Translations under genes and position numbers: made by a program
Notes under the pieces: model-generated
Databases searched by the model: none
What the model was told of the DNA's origin: nothing
The model's input: the letters and a program-made list of their open reading frames with translations, nothing else
In this document: one piece after another, positions 50,418 to 59,597 of the stretch
Layout: each line of letters begins with the position of its first letter
Numbering within the stretch: the first letter of the stretch is position 1
Origin: Kluyvera ascorbata_C
Lineage (GTDB): Bacteria > Pseudomonadota > Gammaproteobacteria > Enterobacterales > Enterobacteriaceae
Assembly: GCF_044197065.1 (NCBI RefSeq)
Contig: NZ_JBIQOI010000006.1
Coordinates: 124,001-188,000, forward strand
Length of the DNA: 64,000 nucleotides
Direction: 5' to 3'

Positions 50418-51376
50418 GCGTTAATCCAGTTTTGACGTTCGGAGGCCACCTGCTGCGGGGTAAATTCCAGCGCAGTTTGCGGTTTCACCAGGCTATTAAA
50501 GCCTTCTGGCAGCGTGACGTTGGTCACCGGATACATCCAGTTGCCGGTTGGAATGGTGTTCTGGAAGGCCGGAGAAACCATAAATTTCAGGAACTCATCT
50601 GCCAGCTTCTGCTGTTTACTGGCCGCGGTTTTTGCCGCCACTTCCACCTGCAGGTAGTGGCCTTCGCTAAAGTTCGCCGCCGCGTAGTTGTCTTTCTTCT
50701 CGTCGATGATGTGGTACGCCGGAGAGGTGGTATAGCTCAGCACCAGGTCGCTTTCCCCTTTCAGGAACAGGCCATACGCTTCGCTCCAGCCTTTGGTCAC
50801 GGTGACCGTTTTCGCCGCCAGTTTCTGCCAGGCTTCCGGCGCTTTATCGCCGTAGACTTTTTGCATCCACAGCAGCAGGCCCAGACCCGGTGTGCTGGTG
50901 CGTGGGTCTTCATAAATCACGCGCCATTTCTGGTCGCTTTCGACCAGCTCTTTCAGGCTTTTTGGCGGGTTCTTCAGCTTGTTTTTGTCGTAGACGAAGG
51001 CAAAGTAGCCGTAGTCGAACGGCACGAAGGTGTCGTTGTTCCAGCCGCCGGGTACGGTCACGGCGTCCGTGGGAACGTTGCTTTTGGCGAACAGTTTGGT
51101 GTCGGTTGCGGCTTGTAGCAGATTGTTATCGAGCCCCAGCACCACGTCGGCTTTGCTGTTTTTGCCTTCCATGCGCAGACGATTAAGCAGCGAAACACCG
51201 TCTTCCAGCGCCACGAACTTCAGCTCGCAGTTACAATCGGCTTCAAACGCTTTTTTCACCGCTGGACCAGGGCCCCAATCAGCGGCAAAAGAGTCGTAGG
51301 TATAGACGGTCAGTACAGGCTTGGCGAGGGCCGGAGCGGCAACCAGCACCAGCAGGGGGAGTAATTTTTTGAGCAC
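50393..51376 (-). CDS. thiB: thiamine-binding periplasmic protein
   Basis: Periplasmic receptor for thiamine, its monophosphate and pyrophosphate (327 residues; same as E. coli TbpA). A signal peptide (about 1-18, ending APALAKP) precedes the binding protein, with VYTYDSFAADWGPGPAVKKAFE, CNCELK and PGGWNNDTFVPFDYGYFAF among the conserved blocks. First gene of thiBPQ, preceded by a TPP riboswitch that ends about 40 bp before the ATG. Confidence 0.97.
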   Translation of the reverse strand: MLKKLLPLLVLVAAPALAKPVLTVYTYDSFAADWGPGPAVKKAFEADCNCELKFVALEDGVSLLNRLRMEGKNSKADVVLGLDNNLLQAATDTKLFAKSNVPTDAVTVPGGWNNDTFVPFDYGYFAFVYDKNKLKNPPKSLKELVESDQKWRVIYEDPRTSTPGLGLLLWMQKVYGDKAPEAWQKLAAKTVTVTKGWSEAYGLFLKGESDLVLSYTTSPAYHIIDEKKDNYAAANFSEGHYLQVEVAAKTAASKQQKLADEFLKFMVSPAFQNTIPTGNWMYPVTNVTLPEGFNSLVKPQTALEFTPQQVASERQNWINAWLRAASR

Positions 51377-51414
51377 TTTGCACCTTTATAAAATGGTGGC
51401 AAAGGATTTTGAGT

Positions 51415-51505
51415 TAGCCTCAAATCCCTTCGCCGGGATTATCCGGATCAGGTTCGACGGGTATTTTCTCAGCTCGCGCACTCGGCGCAGCACCCCGTTG
51501 AGAAC
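51415..51505 (-). promoter_or_regulatory. TPP riboswitch (THI element) of thiBPQ
   Basis: Reading leftwards, the element starts with CAACGGGGTGCTG and continues through GAGCTGAGAAAATACCCG, GAACCTGATCCGGATAA and GCGAAGGGATTTGAGG. These are the conserved THI-box segments CTGAGA, ACCCG, GAACCTGATC and AGGGA in order. In E. coli the same leader yields the small RNA SroA. The operon should be shut off when TPP is plentiful, probably by blocking thiB translation. Confidence 0.93.
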
Positions 51506-51542
51506 GGCACATTGTAATGATTACGTGAATAAATCAAAAGCC

Positions 51543-53198
51543 TTAAGGATCCGGCGGGGCAAACCAGGCGGATTTAAAGTCGAACCAGCCCAGGGTGTTC
51601 ATGCGAACGCCGCGCATACTGCGCTGACCTTGTAGCATCAGCCAATGATGGATTAGCGGCACAATGGACTGATTTGCCAGCAGACTTTGGCACCAGTCGG
51701 GCAGCGAAAGCGCCCCTGCGCGCCAGCGCTGCGCGTCCTGCTCCCAGTCGATGGGAATACAGTGGCGAATCAGCGGTACTTCATAAAGATAGGCAAAGAG
51801 TGAGAAATCGAGCGGCAGCGTAAAGTTGGCGCTGTTCAGCCAGATATCGCTGACCACCTCGCCACGGTGCCATTCGTCGTAGTCCACTTCCTGAATCACC
51901 AGTTTGACCTGATGCGCCGCCAGCAGCGCTTCCATTATCTGACCGATAGTCCGGTGTTCAACGTGATCGCGGTAGTAGGTGAGGGTGACCGACTCAAGAC
52001 CTGCCGGTTTCTCGCAGGCGTGGCTGCGGGCATGGTGCCAGCGGGGTAGCAGGCCGTAGGCCGGGAACCAGTGACTCTGGTGCTGCTCGCCCGCGTGATA
52101 CAGCAGGTTGTTCGGGTGGAAAATGTGGCTCAGCCACTGCCGTACCGCCGGGTTGTTGCCACGTGAACTGCGCGCGTCAAACAGCAGATAGTAGCAGCCC
52201 TCTTCAAGGCGGCTTTCCACCGCCTTTTCGCTTTGGGTGGTGCCCTGAAGCGTCAGGCCGCCGTTCGGCTCGTCGCTGATTTCCGGCAGCACCCAGACGT
52301 TCACCTCGTCAATCAGCGCCCGGAAACCGAAATAGTCATCAAAGGCGTGGATCTTTAGCTGGTTCTGATTGTTGCGGGCGACGGCATACGGCCCGGTTCC
52401 CACCGGCATGCGGGAGAAGTCGCTGAGCGATTGCCATTCGCGTGGCAGGATCATCGCCGATACCTGGCCGAACAGCCACGGCAGCCAGCGGTCAGGCTCG
52501 TTGAGATGTACGTCGAGCGTCCAGGCAGTAGGAGAATCAATGCGCGTGATGTTGGAAAAGAGCGACAGCGTCATGCTGCGATGCAGCGAACTGATGACGT
52601 CTTCCATTTCCAGTTCGCGACCGTGATGAAAATGAATGCCGGGGCGCAAGTAAAAACGCCAGTGTAATGGGGAAATGGCCTGCCAATGGTGCGCAATATC
52701 CGCTTCCAGTTCCCCATTTACCTCGTTTACCCGAGTCAATGCGCTGAATATCTGCCGTGCGATATGGGTTTCCGAGCGCCTAAGCGCCGTTCCGGGCAGT
52801 AAATTGTGCATTGGTCGATAGTAAAGCACCCGCAAAATGTGCCGCCCCTGACGGAAGCTGCGGCCAAGATGTGACACCAGCATCTGGCGTACGGCCGCCT
52901 TATCGCCGACCAACTGCACCAGCTGATCGATCCTATCCTGCTCGAGCAAGTCTTCCGCGCGCTGTTGCTGAAGCGCCAGCCCGGTATAGAGGAAAGTCAG
53001 CTTAGAGCGCTTGCCGCGCCCGGCTTCCGCCTCCCAGGTCAACCATCCGCGCGCCTCCATGGTGTTTAAAAGCGTGCGCATATGTCGGCGAGAGCAGTTC
53101 AGCAGCTCGGCCAGTGAGTTGAGCGTGGTTTCCTGTGATTTTCCCTCACAGCACTGCCACAAACGGATGAACTGCTGCTGTAATCGACCTGAAGGCAT
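51543..53198 (-). CDS. sgrR: SgrR, transcriptional activator of sgrS
   Basis: Regulator that senses sugar-phosphate stress and activates the divergent sgrS (551 residues; same as E. coli). An N-terminal winged-helix DNA-binding domain (about 1-110; NCSRRHMRTLLNTMEARGWLTWE) is joined to a solute-binding-protein-like domain (SBP_bac_5, about 160-440) that presumably binds the signal molecule. The start at 53198 lies only 67 bp from the SgrS 5' end, so it probably autoregulates, as known in E. coli. Confidence 0.96.
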   Translation of the reverse strand: MPSGRLQQQFIRLWQCCEGKSQETTLNSLAELLNCSRRHMRTLLNTMEARGWLTWEAEAGRGKRSKLTFLYTGLALQQQRAEDLLEQDRIDQLVQLVGDKAAVRQMLVSHLGRSFRQGRHILRVLYYRPMHNLLPGTALRRSETHIARQIFSALTRVNEVNGELEADIAHHWQAISPLHWRFYLRPGIHFHHGRELEMEDVISSLHRSMTLSLFSNITRIDSPTAWTLDVHLNEPDRWLPWLFGQVSAMILPREWQSLSDFSRMPVGTGPYAVARNNQNQLKIHAFDDYFGFRALIDEVNVWVLPEISDEPNGGLTLQGTTQSEKAVESRLEEGCYYLLFDARSSRGNNPAVRQWLSHIFHPNNLLYHAGEQHQSHWFPAYGLLPRWHHARSHACEKPAGLESVTLTYYRDHVEHRTIGQIMEALLAAHQVKLVIQEVDYDEWHRGEVVSDIWLNSANFTLPLDFSLFAYLYEVPLIRHCIPIDWEQDAQRWRAGALSLPDWCQSLLANQSIVPLIHHWLMLQGQRSMRGVRMNTLGWFDFKSAWFAPPDP

Positions 53199-53265
53199 AA
53201 AAGGGGAACTCCTGATAAAAACTCAGCAATTTATTAATCCCTATATTAAGCCAATAATTGATTTC

Positions 53266-53494
53266 GATGAAGCGAAGGGGAAATGAGGAGGTCACCATGT
53301 ATCAGTTCTACCGGCGTTATTTCTCTGCCACCAAAAATGTTTCCTGGCTGGCCCGTCAGGCGACTGCACAGCGGCTTGAAGTGCTGAACTATCTGATGCA
53401 GTGGGAAGTTACGAACCCGACCTCTGAGTATTAATTCGCCTAATCATGTGTGACTGAGTATTTGCCAGCAGGTATCATCTGCTGGCTTTTTTTT
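53266..53494 (+). ncRNA. sgrS: SgrS small RNA
   Basis: Hfq-dependent small RNA that base-pairs with ptsG mRNA during glucose-phosphate stress. The predicted 5' end GATGAAGCGAAGGGG matches E. coli SgrS (GATGAAGC). The pairing region TGTGTGACTGAGTATT (53447-53462) is identical to E. coli. The terminator GCCAGCAG...CTGCTGGC followed by eight Ts ends near 53494, giving about 229 nt. The AATAAT at 53253-53258 is a suitable -10. The segment between pairing region and terminator is shorter than in E. coli, lacking the small GGTGTAAAATCACC-like stem. Confidence 0.92.
53297..53434 (+). CDS. sgrT: SgrT, small peptide inhibitor of PtsG encoded in SgrS
   Basis: A 45-codon reading frame inside SgrS with the strong ribosome-binding site AGGAGGT, 6 bp before the ATG. 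The product begins MYQFYRRYFSATKN and contains WLARQ and a C-terminal LMQWE segment that parallels E. coli SgrT (MRQFYQHYFTAT..., LMQWD). E. coli SgrT (43 residues) blocks glucose transport by EIICB(Glc). Basic and aromatic residues at the N-terminus are retained, but the C-terminal tail differs. Confidence 0.88.
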   Translation: MYQFYRRYFSATKNVSWLARQATAQRLEVLNYLMQWEVTNPTSEY

Positions 53495-53517
53495 ATTCTT
53501 TTGCGAAAGGATTTCTG

Positions 53518-54696
53518 ATGCTCTGGTTAATGACGATGGGACGACGTCTCAACGGTGTGTATGCCGCCTTTATGCTGGTGGCGTTTATGATGGGGATAGC
53601 GGGCGCATTGCAGGCACCGACGCTGAGCCTGTTTCTTAGTCGTGAGGTCGGAGCACAGCCGTTCTGGGTAGGGCTGTTCTACACCGTCAACGCTATCGCC
53701 GGGATCGTCGTCAGTCTGGGGCTGGCAAAGCGATCCGATAACCAGGGCGACCGCCGTAAGCTGATCATGTTCTGCTGCCTGATGGCGGTGGGTAACGCGC
53801 TGCTCTTCGCCTTCAACCGCCACTACCTGACGCTGATTACCTGCGGCGTGCTGCTGGCCTCCATCGCCAATGCCGCGATGCCGCAGCTGTTTGCGCTGGC
53901 GCGTGAATATGCCGATAGCTCGGCGCGTGAAGTGGTGATGTTCAGCTCGGTGATGCGTGCGCAGCTGTCGCTGGCATGGGTGATTGGCCCGCCGCTGGCC
54001 TTTATGCTGGCGCTTAACTATGGCTTTACCGCCATGTTCTCTATTGCCGCAGTGATTTTCGTGATTAGCCTGACGCTGATTGCCCTGACGCTACCGTCGG
54101 TGGCGAGGGTCGAACAGCCTGCCGACGTGGTGCAGAACCAGATTAGCGGCTGGAAGGACAGCAACGTACGGATGCTGTTTATCGCTTCCACGCTGATGTG
54201 GACCTGCAACACCATGTATATCATCGATATGCCGCTGTGGATCAGCAGCGATCTCGGCCTGCCGGATAGCCTCGCAGGGATCCTGATGGGGACGGCGGCG
54301 GGGCTGGAAATTCCGGCGATGATCCTCGCGGGTTACTATGTGAAGCGCTTCGGTAAGCGGCGGATGATGGTGACGGCGGTGGCCGCCGGGGTACTGTTCT
54401 ACGTCGGGCTGATCTTCTTCCACAGCCACACGTCGCTGCTGGTGCTCCAGCTGTTTAACGCGGTGTTTATCGGTATTATCGCCGGGATTGGCATGCTGTG
54501 GTTCCAGGACCTGATGCCGGGGCGTGCGGGAGCCGCGACCACGCTGTTTACCAACAGCATTTCAACCGGGGTGATTCTGGCGGGGATTATTCAGGGGGCG
54601 CTGGCGCAGAGCTTTGGTCATTTCTCGGTATACTGGGTGATTGCCGGGATTTCGCTGGTGACGCTGGTGATGACAGGGCGGGTGAAGGACGTTTAA
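53518..54696 (+). CDS. setA: sugar efflux transporter SetA
   Basis: Twelve-helix MFS exporter of sugars and glycoside analogues (392 residues; same as E. coli). MNGVYAAFMLVAFMMG-type N-terminus (here RRLNGVYAAFMLVAFMMG), LSLFLSREVGAQPFWVGL and the late GMLWFQDLMPGRAGAATTLF block are conserved. It starts 24 bp after the SgrS terminator, with AAAGGA upstream. It is likely expressed by partial read-through or its own signal as part of the sugar-phosphate stress locus with SgrRST. Confidence 0.96.
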   Translation: MLWLMTMGRRLNGVYAAFMLVAFMMGIAGALQAPTLSLFLSREVGAQPFWVGLFYTVNAIAGIVVSLGLAKRSDNQGDRRKLIMFCCLMAVGNALLFAFNRHYLTLITCGVLLASIANAAMPQLFALAREYADSSAREVVMFSSVMRAQLSLAWVIGPPLAFMLALNYGFTAMFSIAAVIFVISLTLIALTLPSVARVEQPADVVQNQISGWKDSNVRMLFIASTLMWTCNTMYIIDMPLWISSDLGLPDSLAGILMGTAAGLEIPAMILAGYYVKRFGKRRMMVTAVAAGVLFYVGLIFFHSHTSLLVLQLFNAVFIGIIAGIGMLWFQDLMPGRAGAATTLFTNSISTGVILAGIIQGALAQSFGHFSVYWVIAGISLVTLVMTGRVKDV

Positions 54697-54716
54697 TTTG
54701 GTGCCGCCCCGGCATA

Positions 54717-54805
54717 CGCCGGATGGCGGCGTAAACGCCTTATCCGGCCTACAATTGGTGCGCGTTTGTAGCCCGGACAAGGCGCGAACGCGCCGCCTCC
54801 GGGGA
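54717..54805. repeat. REP cluster between setA and leuD
   Basis: A classical REP pair (GCATACGCCGGATGGCGGCG and CCTTATCCGGCCTAC) is followed by one unit of the GTAGCCCGG class (54769-54803) in which the pairing arm lies within the unit itself. Located between convergent genes. Confidence 0.8.
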
Positions 54806-54822
54806 GGCAGCGACGTGACGGA

Positions 54823-55428
54823 TTACTGCATAAACGCTGGCTGCTTGTTTTCGTAAGTTGAAATCGCGTCTTCATGTTGCAGCGTCAGGCCAATGCTATC
54901 CAGCCCGTTCAGCATGCAGTGGCGACGGAAGTCGTCAATTTTAAAGCTGTAGGATTTCTCCCCCGCTTTAACCACCTGTGCTTCCAGATCCACTTCAAAC
55001 GTAATGCCCGGGTTGGCTTTCACCAACGCAAACATCTCGTCGACCTGCGCATCGCTCAACGTCACCGGCAGCAGCTGGTTGTTGAAGCTGTTGCCGTAGA
55101 AGATATCGGCGAAGCTTGGGGCAATCACCACTTTAAAACCGTAGTCAGTCAGCGCCCACGGCGCGTGTTCGCGTGATGAACCGCAGCCGAAGTTTTCGCG
55201 CGCCAGCAGAATGGAAGCGCCTTTAAACTCTGGGAAGTTCAGCACGAACTCGGGGTTCGGCTGCTCGCCTTTGTCGTCGAGGAAGCGCCAGTCGTTAAAC
55301 AGGTGCGCGCCAAAGCCGGTGCGGGTCACTTTCTGCAAAAACTGCTTTGGAATGATGGCATCGGTATCGACGTTCGCGGCATCCAGCGGCACCACCAGTC
55401 CCGTATGTTGGGTAAATTTCTCAGCCAT
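54823..55428 (-). CDS. leuD: 3-isopropylmalate dehydratase small subunit
   Basis: Swivelling-domain subunit of isopropylmalate isomerase (201 residues; same as E. coli). DTDAIIPKQFL near residue 20 and GCGSSREHAPWAL near 74 are the family signatures that complete the LeuC active site. Last gene of leuABCD, 12 bp after leuC. Confidence 0.98.
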   Translation of the reverse strand: MAEKFTQHTGLVVPLDAANVDTDAIIPKQFLQKVTRTGFGAHLFNDWRFLDDKGEQPNPEFVLNFPEFKGASILLARENFGCGSSREHAPWALTDYGFKVVIAPSFADIFYGNSFNNQLLPVTLSDAQVDEMFALVKANPGITFEVDLEAQVVKAGEKSYSFKIDDFRRHCMLNGLDSIGLTLQHEDAISTYENKQPAFMQ

Positions 55429-55440
55429 GATGGTGTTTCC

Positions 55441-56841
55441 TTATTTCAAGCTACGAATGTCGGCGAAATGGCCGGTTACCGCGGCCGCTGCGGCCATTGC
55501 CGGGCTGACCAGATGGGTACGGCCACCGCGGCCCTGACGGCCTTCAAAGTTACGGTTGCTGGTAGAAGCGCAGCGCTCGCCCGGGTTCAGACGGTCGTTG
55601 TTCATTGCCAGGCACATGGAGCAGCCCGGCAGACGCCATTCAAAGCCCGCTTCGATAAAGATCTTATCCAGACCTTCCGCCTCCGCCTGCGCTTTCACCG
55701 GGCCGGAGCCTGGCACAACCAGCGCCTGGACGCCTGGCGCCACTTTGCGGCCTTTAGCGATCTCAGCGGCTGCACGCAAATCTTCGATACGCGAGTTGGT
55801 GCAGGAACCGATAAAGACTTTATCAATCGCCACTTCGGTTAACGGCACGCCAGATTTCAGACCCATATAGGCCAGCGCTTTCTCGGCGCTGGCACGTTCT
55901 ACCGGATCGTTAAAGGAGGCTGGGTCCGGAATATTGTCATTCACGGAGATAACCTGGCCTGGGTTGGTGCCCCAGGTAACCTGCGGCGCAATCTCTTCGG
56001 CCTGCAGGGTGACCACGCTGTCAAAGGTGGCGCCGTCGTCGGTTTTCAGGGTTTGCCAGTAGGCGACCGCCTCGTCAAAATCTTTGCCTTTCGGCGCGTG
56101 CAGGCGGCCTTCTACATAGTTGAAGGTCGTCTGGTCTGGCGCCACCAGGCCTGCTTTCGCGCCCAGTTCAATCGCCATGTTGCACAGCGTCATACGGCCT
56201 TCCATGCTCAGGTCACGAATGGCCTGACCACAGAATTCGACCACGTGACCGGTGCCGCCAGCGCTGCCGGTTTTACCGATAATCGCCAGTACGATGTCTT
56301 TCGCGGTGATGCCCGGTGCGGCTTTGCCGTTCACTTCAATTTTCATGGTTTTGGCGCGACCCTGTTTCAGGGTCTGCGTTGCCAGCACGTGTTCCACTTC
56401 GGAAGTCCCGATGCCGAACGCCAGCGCGCCGAATGCGCCGTGCGTCGCGGTATGGGAGTCGCCGCAAACGATGGTCATGCCCGGCAGGGTTACGCCCTGT
56501 TCTGGCCCCATGACGTGCACGATACCCTGATACGGGTGATTCAGGTCATACAGCTCAACGCCAAACTCGTTGCAGTTCTTAATCAGCTCCTGCATCTGGA
56601 TGCGCGCCATCTCGCCGGAGGCATTGATGTCTTTGGTCTGCGTAGAGACGTTGTGATCCATGGTGGCGAAGGTTTTACCCGGCTGACGCACCGGGCGGTT
56701 GTGCGCACGCAGGCCGTCAAACGCCTGCGGTGACGTCACTTCGTGCACCAGATGGCGGTCGATGTACAGCAGCGGCGTTTCGTTTGGCGCTTCATAAACC
56801 ACGTGAGCATCAAACAACTTTTCGTATAAGGTCTTCGCCAT
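55441..56841 (-). CDS. leuC: 3-isopropylmalate dehydratase large subunit
   Basis: [4Fe-4S] aconitase-family subunit that converts 2-isopropylmalate to 3-isopropylmalate with LeuD (466 residues). The cluster cysteines are in GSCTNSR (about C347) and GCSMCLAMN (about C407, C410). VCGDSHTATHGAFG and GTSEVEHV are also conserved. Two base pairs separate it from leuB. Confidence 0.98.
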   Translation of the reverse strand: MAKTLYEKLFDAHVVYEAPNETPLLYIDRHLVHEVTSPQAFDGLRAHNRPVRQPGKTFATMDHNVSTQTKDINASGEMARIQMQELIKNCNEFGVELYDLNHPYQGIVHVMGPEQGVTLPGMTIVCGDSHTATHGAFGALAFGIGTSEVEHVLATQTLKQGRAKTMKIEVNGKAAPGITAKDIVLAIIGKTGSAGGTGHVVEFCGQAIRDLSMEGRMTLCNMAIELGAKAGLVAPDQTTFNYVEGRLHAPKGKDFDEAVAYWQTLKTDDGATFDSVVTLQAEEIAPQVTWGTNPGQVISVNDNIPDPASFNDPVERASAEKALAYMGLKSGVPLTEVAIDKVFIGSCTNSRIEDLRAAAEIAKGRKVAPGVQALVVPGSGPVKAQAEAEGLDKIFIEAGFEWRLPGCSMCLAMNNDRLNPGERCASTSNRNFEGRQGRGGRTHLVSPAMAAAAAVTGHFADIRSLK

Positions 56842-56843
56842 GA

Positions 56844-57935
56844 TTACACCCCTTCGGCAACATAGCGGGCGATGATGTCGCCCATTTCATCGGTACTGAC
56901 TGCCGCGGCGCCGCGAGCTAAATCACTGGTCCGTACGCCTTCTTCCAGCGCGCGGTTAATGGCATTTTCAATGGCGGTGGCCGCATCGTTGGCGTCCAGG
57001 CTGTAACGCAGCAGCAGCGCCAGAGAGAGGATCTGCGCAATCGGGTTAGCGATATTTTTGCCGGCGATATCCGGAGCCGAGCCGCCCGCCGGTTCGTACA
57101 GGCCAAAGCCTTCTTCGTTCAGGCTGGCAGACGGCAGCATGCCCATCGAGCCGGTGATCATCGCGCACTCGTCGGAGAGAATGTCGCCGAACAGGTTGGA
57201 ACACAGCACCACGTCGAACTGCGACGGGTCTTTAATCAGCTGCATCGTGGCGTTGTCGATGTACATATGCGCCAGCTCAACGTCGGCATACTCTTTGCTG
57301 ATTTCGCTGACGATCTCGCGCCACAGAATGGAGGACTGCAGCACGTTGGATTTATCGATAGAGGTCACTTTGTGACGGCGCTTGCGCGCAGATTCAAATG
57401 CAATGCGGGCGATACGTTCAATCTCAAAGCGGTGATACACCTCGGTATCAAACGCTTTTTCGTGCTGACCGCTGCCTTCACGACCCTTCGGCTGACCGAA
57501 GTAGATGCCGCCGGTCAGTTCGCGGACACACAGGATATCAAAGCCGTTAGCGGCGATATCGGCGCGCAGCGGGCAGAACTCTTCCAGCCCCTGGTACAGC
57601 TTCGCTGGACGCAGGTTGCTGAACAGCTTGAAGTGTTTACGCAGCGGCAGCAGCGCGCCGCGCTCTGGCTGCTGGTTCGGCGGCAAGTTTTCCCATTTCG
57701 GGCCGCCCACGGAGCCAAACAGAATGGCGTCCGCCTGGTCGCAGCCTTCCACGGTCGCCTGTGGCAGCGGCTCACCGTGACGGTCGATGGCGATGCCGCC
57801 AACGTCGTAATGGCTGGTGGTAATGCGCATATCAAAACGTTGACGTACGGCTTCCAGTACTTTCAATGCCTGTGTCATGACTTCAGGGCCAATACCGTCA
57901 CCTGGTAACACAGCAATATGGTAATTCTTCGACAT
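56844..57935 (-). CDS. leuB: 3-isopropylmalate dehydrogenase
   Basis: NAD+-dependent oxidative decarboxylase giving 2-oxoisocaproate, the precursor of leucine (363 residues). LPGDGIGPEV at the N-terminus, the substrate-binding VRELTGGIYFG (Arg/Tyr near 136-145), the metal-binding aspartates in NLFGDILSDE and the cofactor segment HGSAPDIAGK-type block (here GGSAPDIAGKNIANP) are intact. Its start overlaps the leuA stop by one base (TAATG). Confidence 0.98.
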   Translation of the reverse strand: MSKNYHIAVLPGDGIGPEVMTQALKVLEAVRQRFDMRITTSHYDVGGIAIDRHGEPLPQATVEGCDQADAILFGSVGGPKWENLPPNQQPERGALLPLRKHFKLFSNLRPAKLYQGLEEFCPLRADIAANGFDILCVRELTGGIYFGQPKGREGSGQHEKAFDTEVYHRFEIERIARIAFESARKRRHKVTSIDKSNVLQSSILWREIVSEISKEYADVELAHMYIDNATMQLIKDPSQFDVVLCSNLFGDILSDECAMITGSMGMLPSASLNEEGFGLYEPAGGSAPDIAGKNIANPIAQILSLALLLRYSLDANDAATAIENAINRALEEGVRTSDLARGAAAVSTDEMGDIIARYVAEGV

Positions 57936-59506
57936 TACACGGTTTCCTTGTTGTTCTCGTTATTCTTAACTTTGCGTTGCAATTCTTTTTCGACTTCAGC
58001 GGCGCGCCAGATGTTGTTCAGCACGTGAACCATTGCTTTCGCAGAAGATTCAACGATGTCCGTCGCCAGACCGACGCCGTGGAAGCGGCGACCGTTATAG
58101 TTAACGACGATGTCGACCTGACCCAGCGCGTCTTTGCCCTGGCCTTTAGCGTTCAGGTCGTATTTCACCAGCTCAACGTCGTAGCCGGTGATACGGTTAA
58201 TCGCCTGGTAAATCGCATCAACCGGACCGTTACCGTTCGCCGCTTCGGCTTTGGTTTCATCACCACAGGCCAGCTTCACTGACGCGGTTGCGATATCGCT
58301 GGAGCCTGACTGCACGCTGAAATAATCCAGGCGGAAATGCTCTGGCTCTTCCTGCTGCTTGTTGATGAACGCCAGCGCTTCCAGGTCGTAATCGAAGACC
58401 TGACCTTTTTTGTCCGCCAGCTTCAGGAACGCGTCGTACAGGTGGTCCATGTTGTAGTCGGTATCTTTGTAGCCCATCTCTTCCATACGGTGTTTCACCG
58501 CAGCACGGCCAGAGCGGGAGGTCAGGTTCAATTGGATCTGGTTCAGACCGATGGACTCAGGGGTCATGATCTCGTAGTTTTCGCGGTTCTTCAGCACGCC
58601 GTCCTGGTGGATACCGGAGGAGTGAGCGAATGCGCCGGTACCGACGATAGCTTTGTTGGCCGGGATCGGCATGTTGCAGATCTGGCTAACGGTCTGGCTG
58701 GTACGCCAGATTTCGTTATGGTTGATGGCGGTGTGCACGTTCATGATGTCTTTGCGCACTTTAATCGCCATGATCACTTCTTCCAGCGAGCAGTTACCCG
58801 CACGCTCGCCGATGCCGTTCATCGCGCCCTCAACCTGACGCGCACCCGCGTGGACCGCTGCCAGAGAGTTACCGACCGCCATGCCCAGGTCGTCGTGGGT
58901 GTGAACGGAGATAATCGCTTTATCGATGTTTGGCACGCGTTCGTACAGGCCGGTAATAATGTTGGAGAACTCGAACGGCAGGGTGTAGCCGACGGTGTCT
59001 GGAATGTTGATGGTGGTCGCGCCTGCGTTAATAGCGGCTTCCACTACGCGTGCCAACTGGTCAATCGGGGTACGACCGGCATCTTCGCAGGAGAACTCAA
59101 CGTCGTCGGTGTAGTTACGGGCGCGTTTCACCATATAGACCGCGCGTTCGATAACTTCATCCAGCGTGCTGCGCAGTTTGGTGGCGATATGCATCGGTGA
59201 GGTGGCAATAAAAGTATGAATACGGAATGCTTCCGCGACTTTCAATGACTCGGCGGCAACGTCAATGTCCGCCTCTACGCAGCGAGCCAGCGCGCAAACG
59301 CGGCTGTTTTTAATGTTGCGCGCAATGGTTTGTACTGATTCAAAATCGCCTGGAGAAGAGACCGGAAACCCGACTTCCATCACGTCAACGCCCATACGCT
59401 CGAGGGCAAAAGCAATCTGCAGTTTCTCTTTCACGCTCAGGCTTGCCTGTAATGCCTGTTCACCATCACGTAAGGTCGTATCAAAAATAATGACTTGCTG
59501 GCTCAT
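57935..59506 (-). CDS. leuA: 2-isopropylmalate synthase
   Basis: First committed enzyme of leucine synthesis: condenses acetyl-CoA with 2-oxoisovalerate (523 residues; same as E. coli). A TIM-barrel catalytic domain (about 1-300; FDTTLRDGEQ near residue 8, HTHDDLGMAVGNS near 200) is followed by linker domains and a C-terminal leucine-sensing regulatory domain (about 395-523). First structural gene after the leuL attenuator; TAAACC precedes the ATG with AGGACC as ribosome-binding site. Confidence 0.98.
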   Translation of the reverse strand: MSQQVIIFDTTLRDGEQALQASLSVKEKLQIAFALERMGVDVMEVGFPVSSPGDFESVQTIARNIKNSRVCALARCVEADIDVAAESLKVAEAFRIHTFIATSPMHIATKLRSTLDEVIERAVYMVKRARNYTDDVEFSCEDAGRTPIDQLARVVEAAINAGATTINIPDTVGYTLPFEFSNIITGLYERVPNIDKAIISVHTHDDLGMAVGNSLAAVHAGARQVEGAMNGIGERAGNCSLEEVIMAIKVRKDIMNVHTAINHNEIWRTSQTVSQICNMPIPANKAIVGTGAFAHSSGIHQDGVLKNRENYEIMTPESIGLNQIQLNLTSRSGRAAVKHRMEEMGYKDTDYNMDHLYDAFLKLADKKGQVFDYDLEALAFINKQQEEPEHFRLDYFSVQSGSSDIATASVKLACGDETKAEAANGNGPVDAIYQAINRITGYDVELVKYDLNAKGQGKDALGQVDIVVNYNGRRFHGVGLATDIVESSAKAMVHVLNNIWRAAEVEKELQRKVKNNENNKETV

Positions 59507-59554
59507 GGTTTAGGTCCTTGGTTAACTTGGGGCGCCTTGCTACGAGCATAAAAA

Positions 59555-59581
59555 AACCCGCGCAGCGGCGCGGGTTTTTCG
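59555..59581 (-). terminator. leu attenuator (rho-independent)
   Basis: Stem AACCCGCGCCGCTGCGCGGGTT on the minus strand (59555-59578 with its loop) followed by TTTTTT towards leuA. It lies between the leader peptide gene leuL and leuA, the position of the leucine attenuator. Confidence 0.92.
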
Positions 59582-59597
59582 TTTAACTGATGATGAC

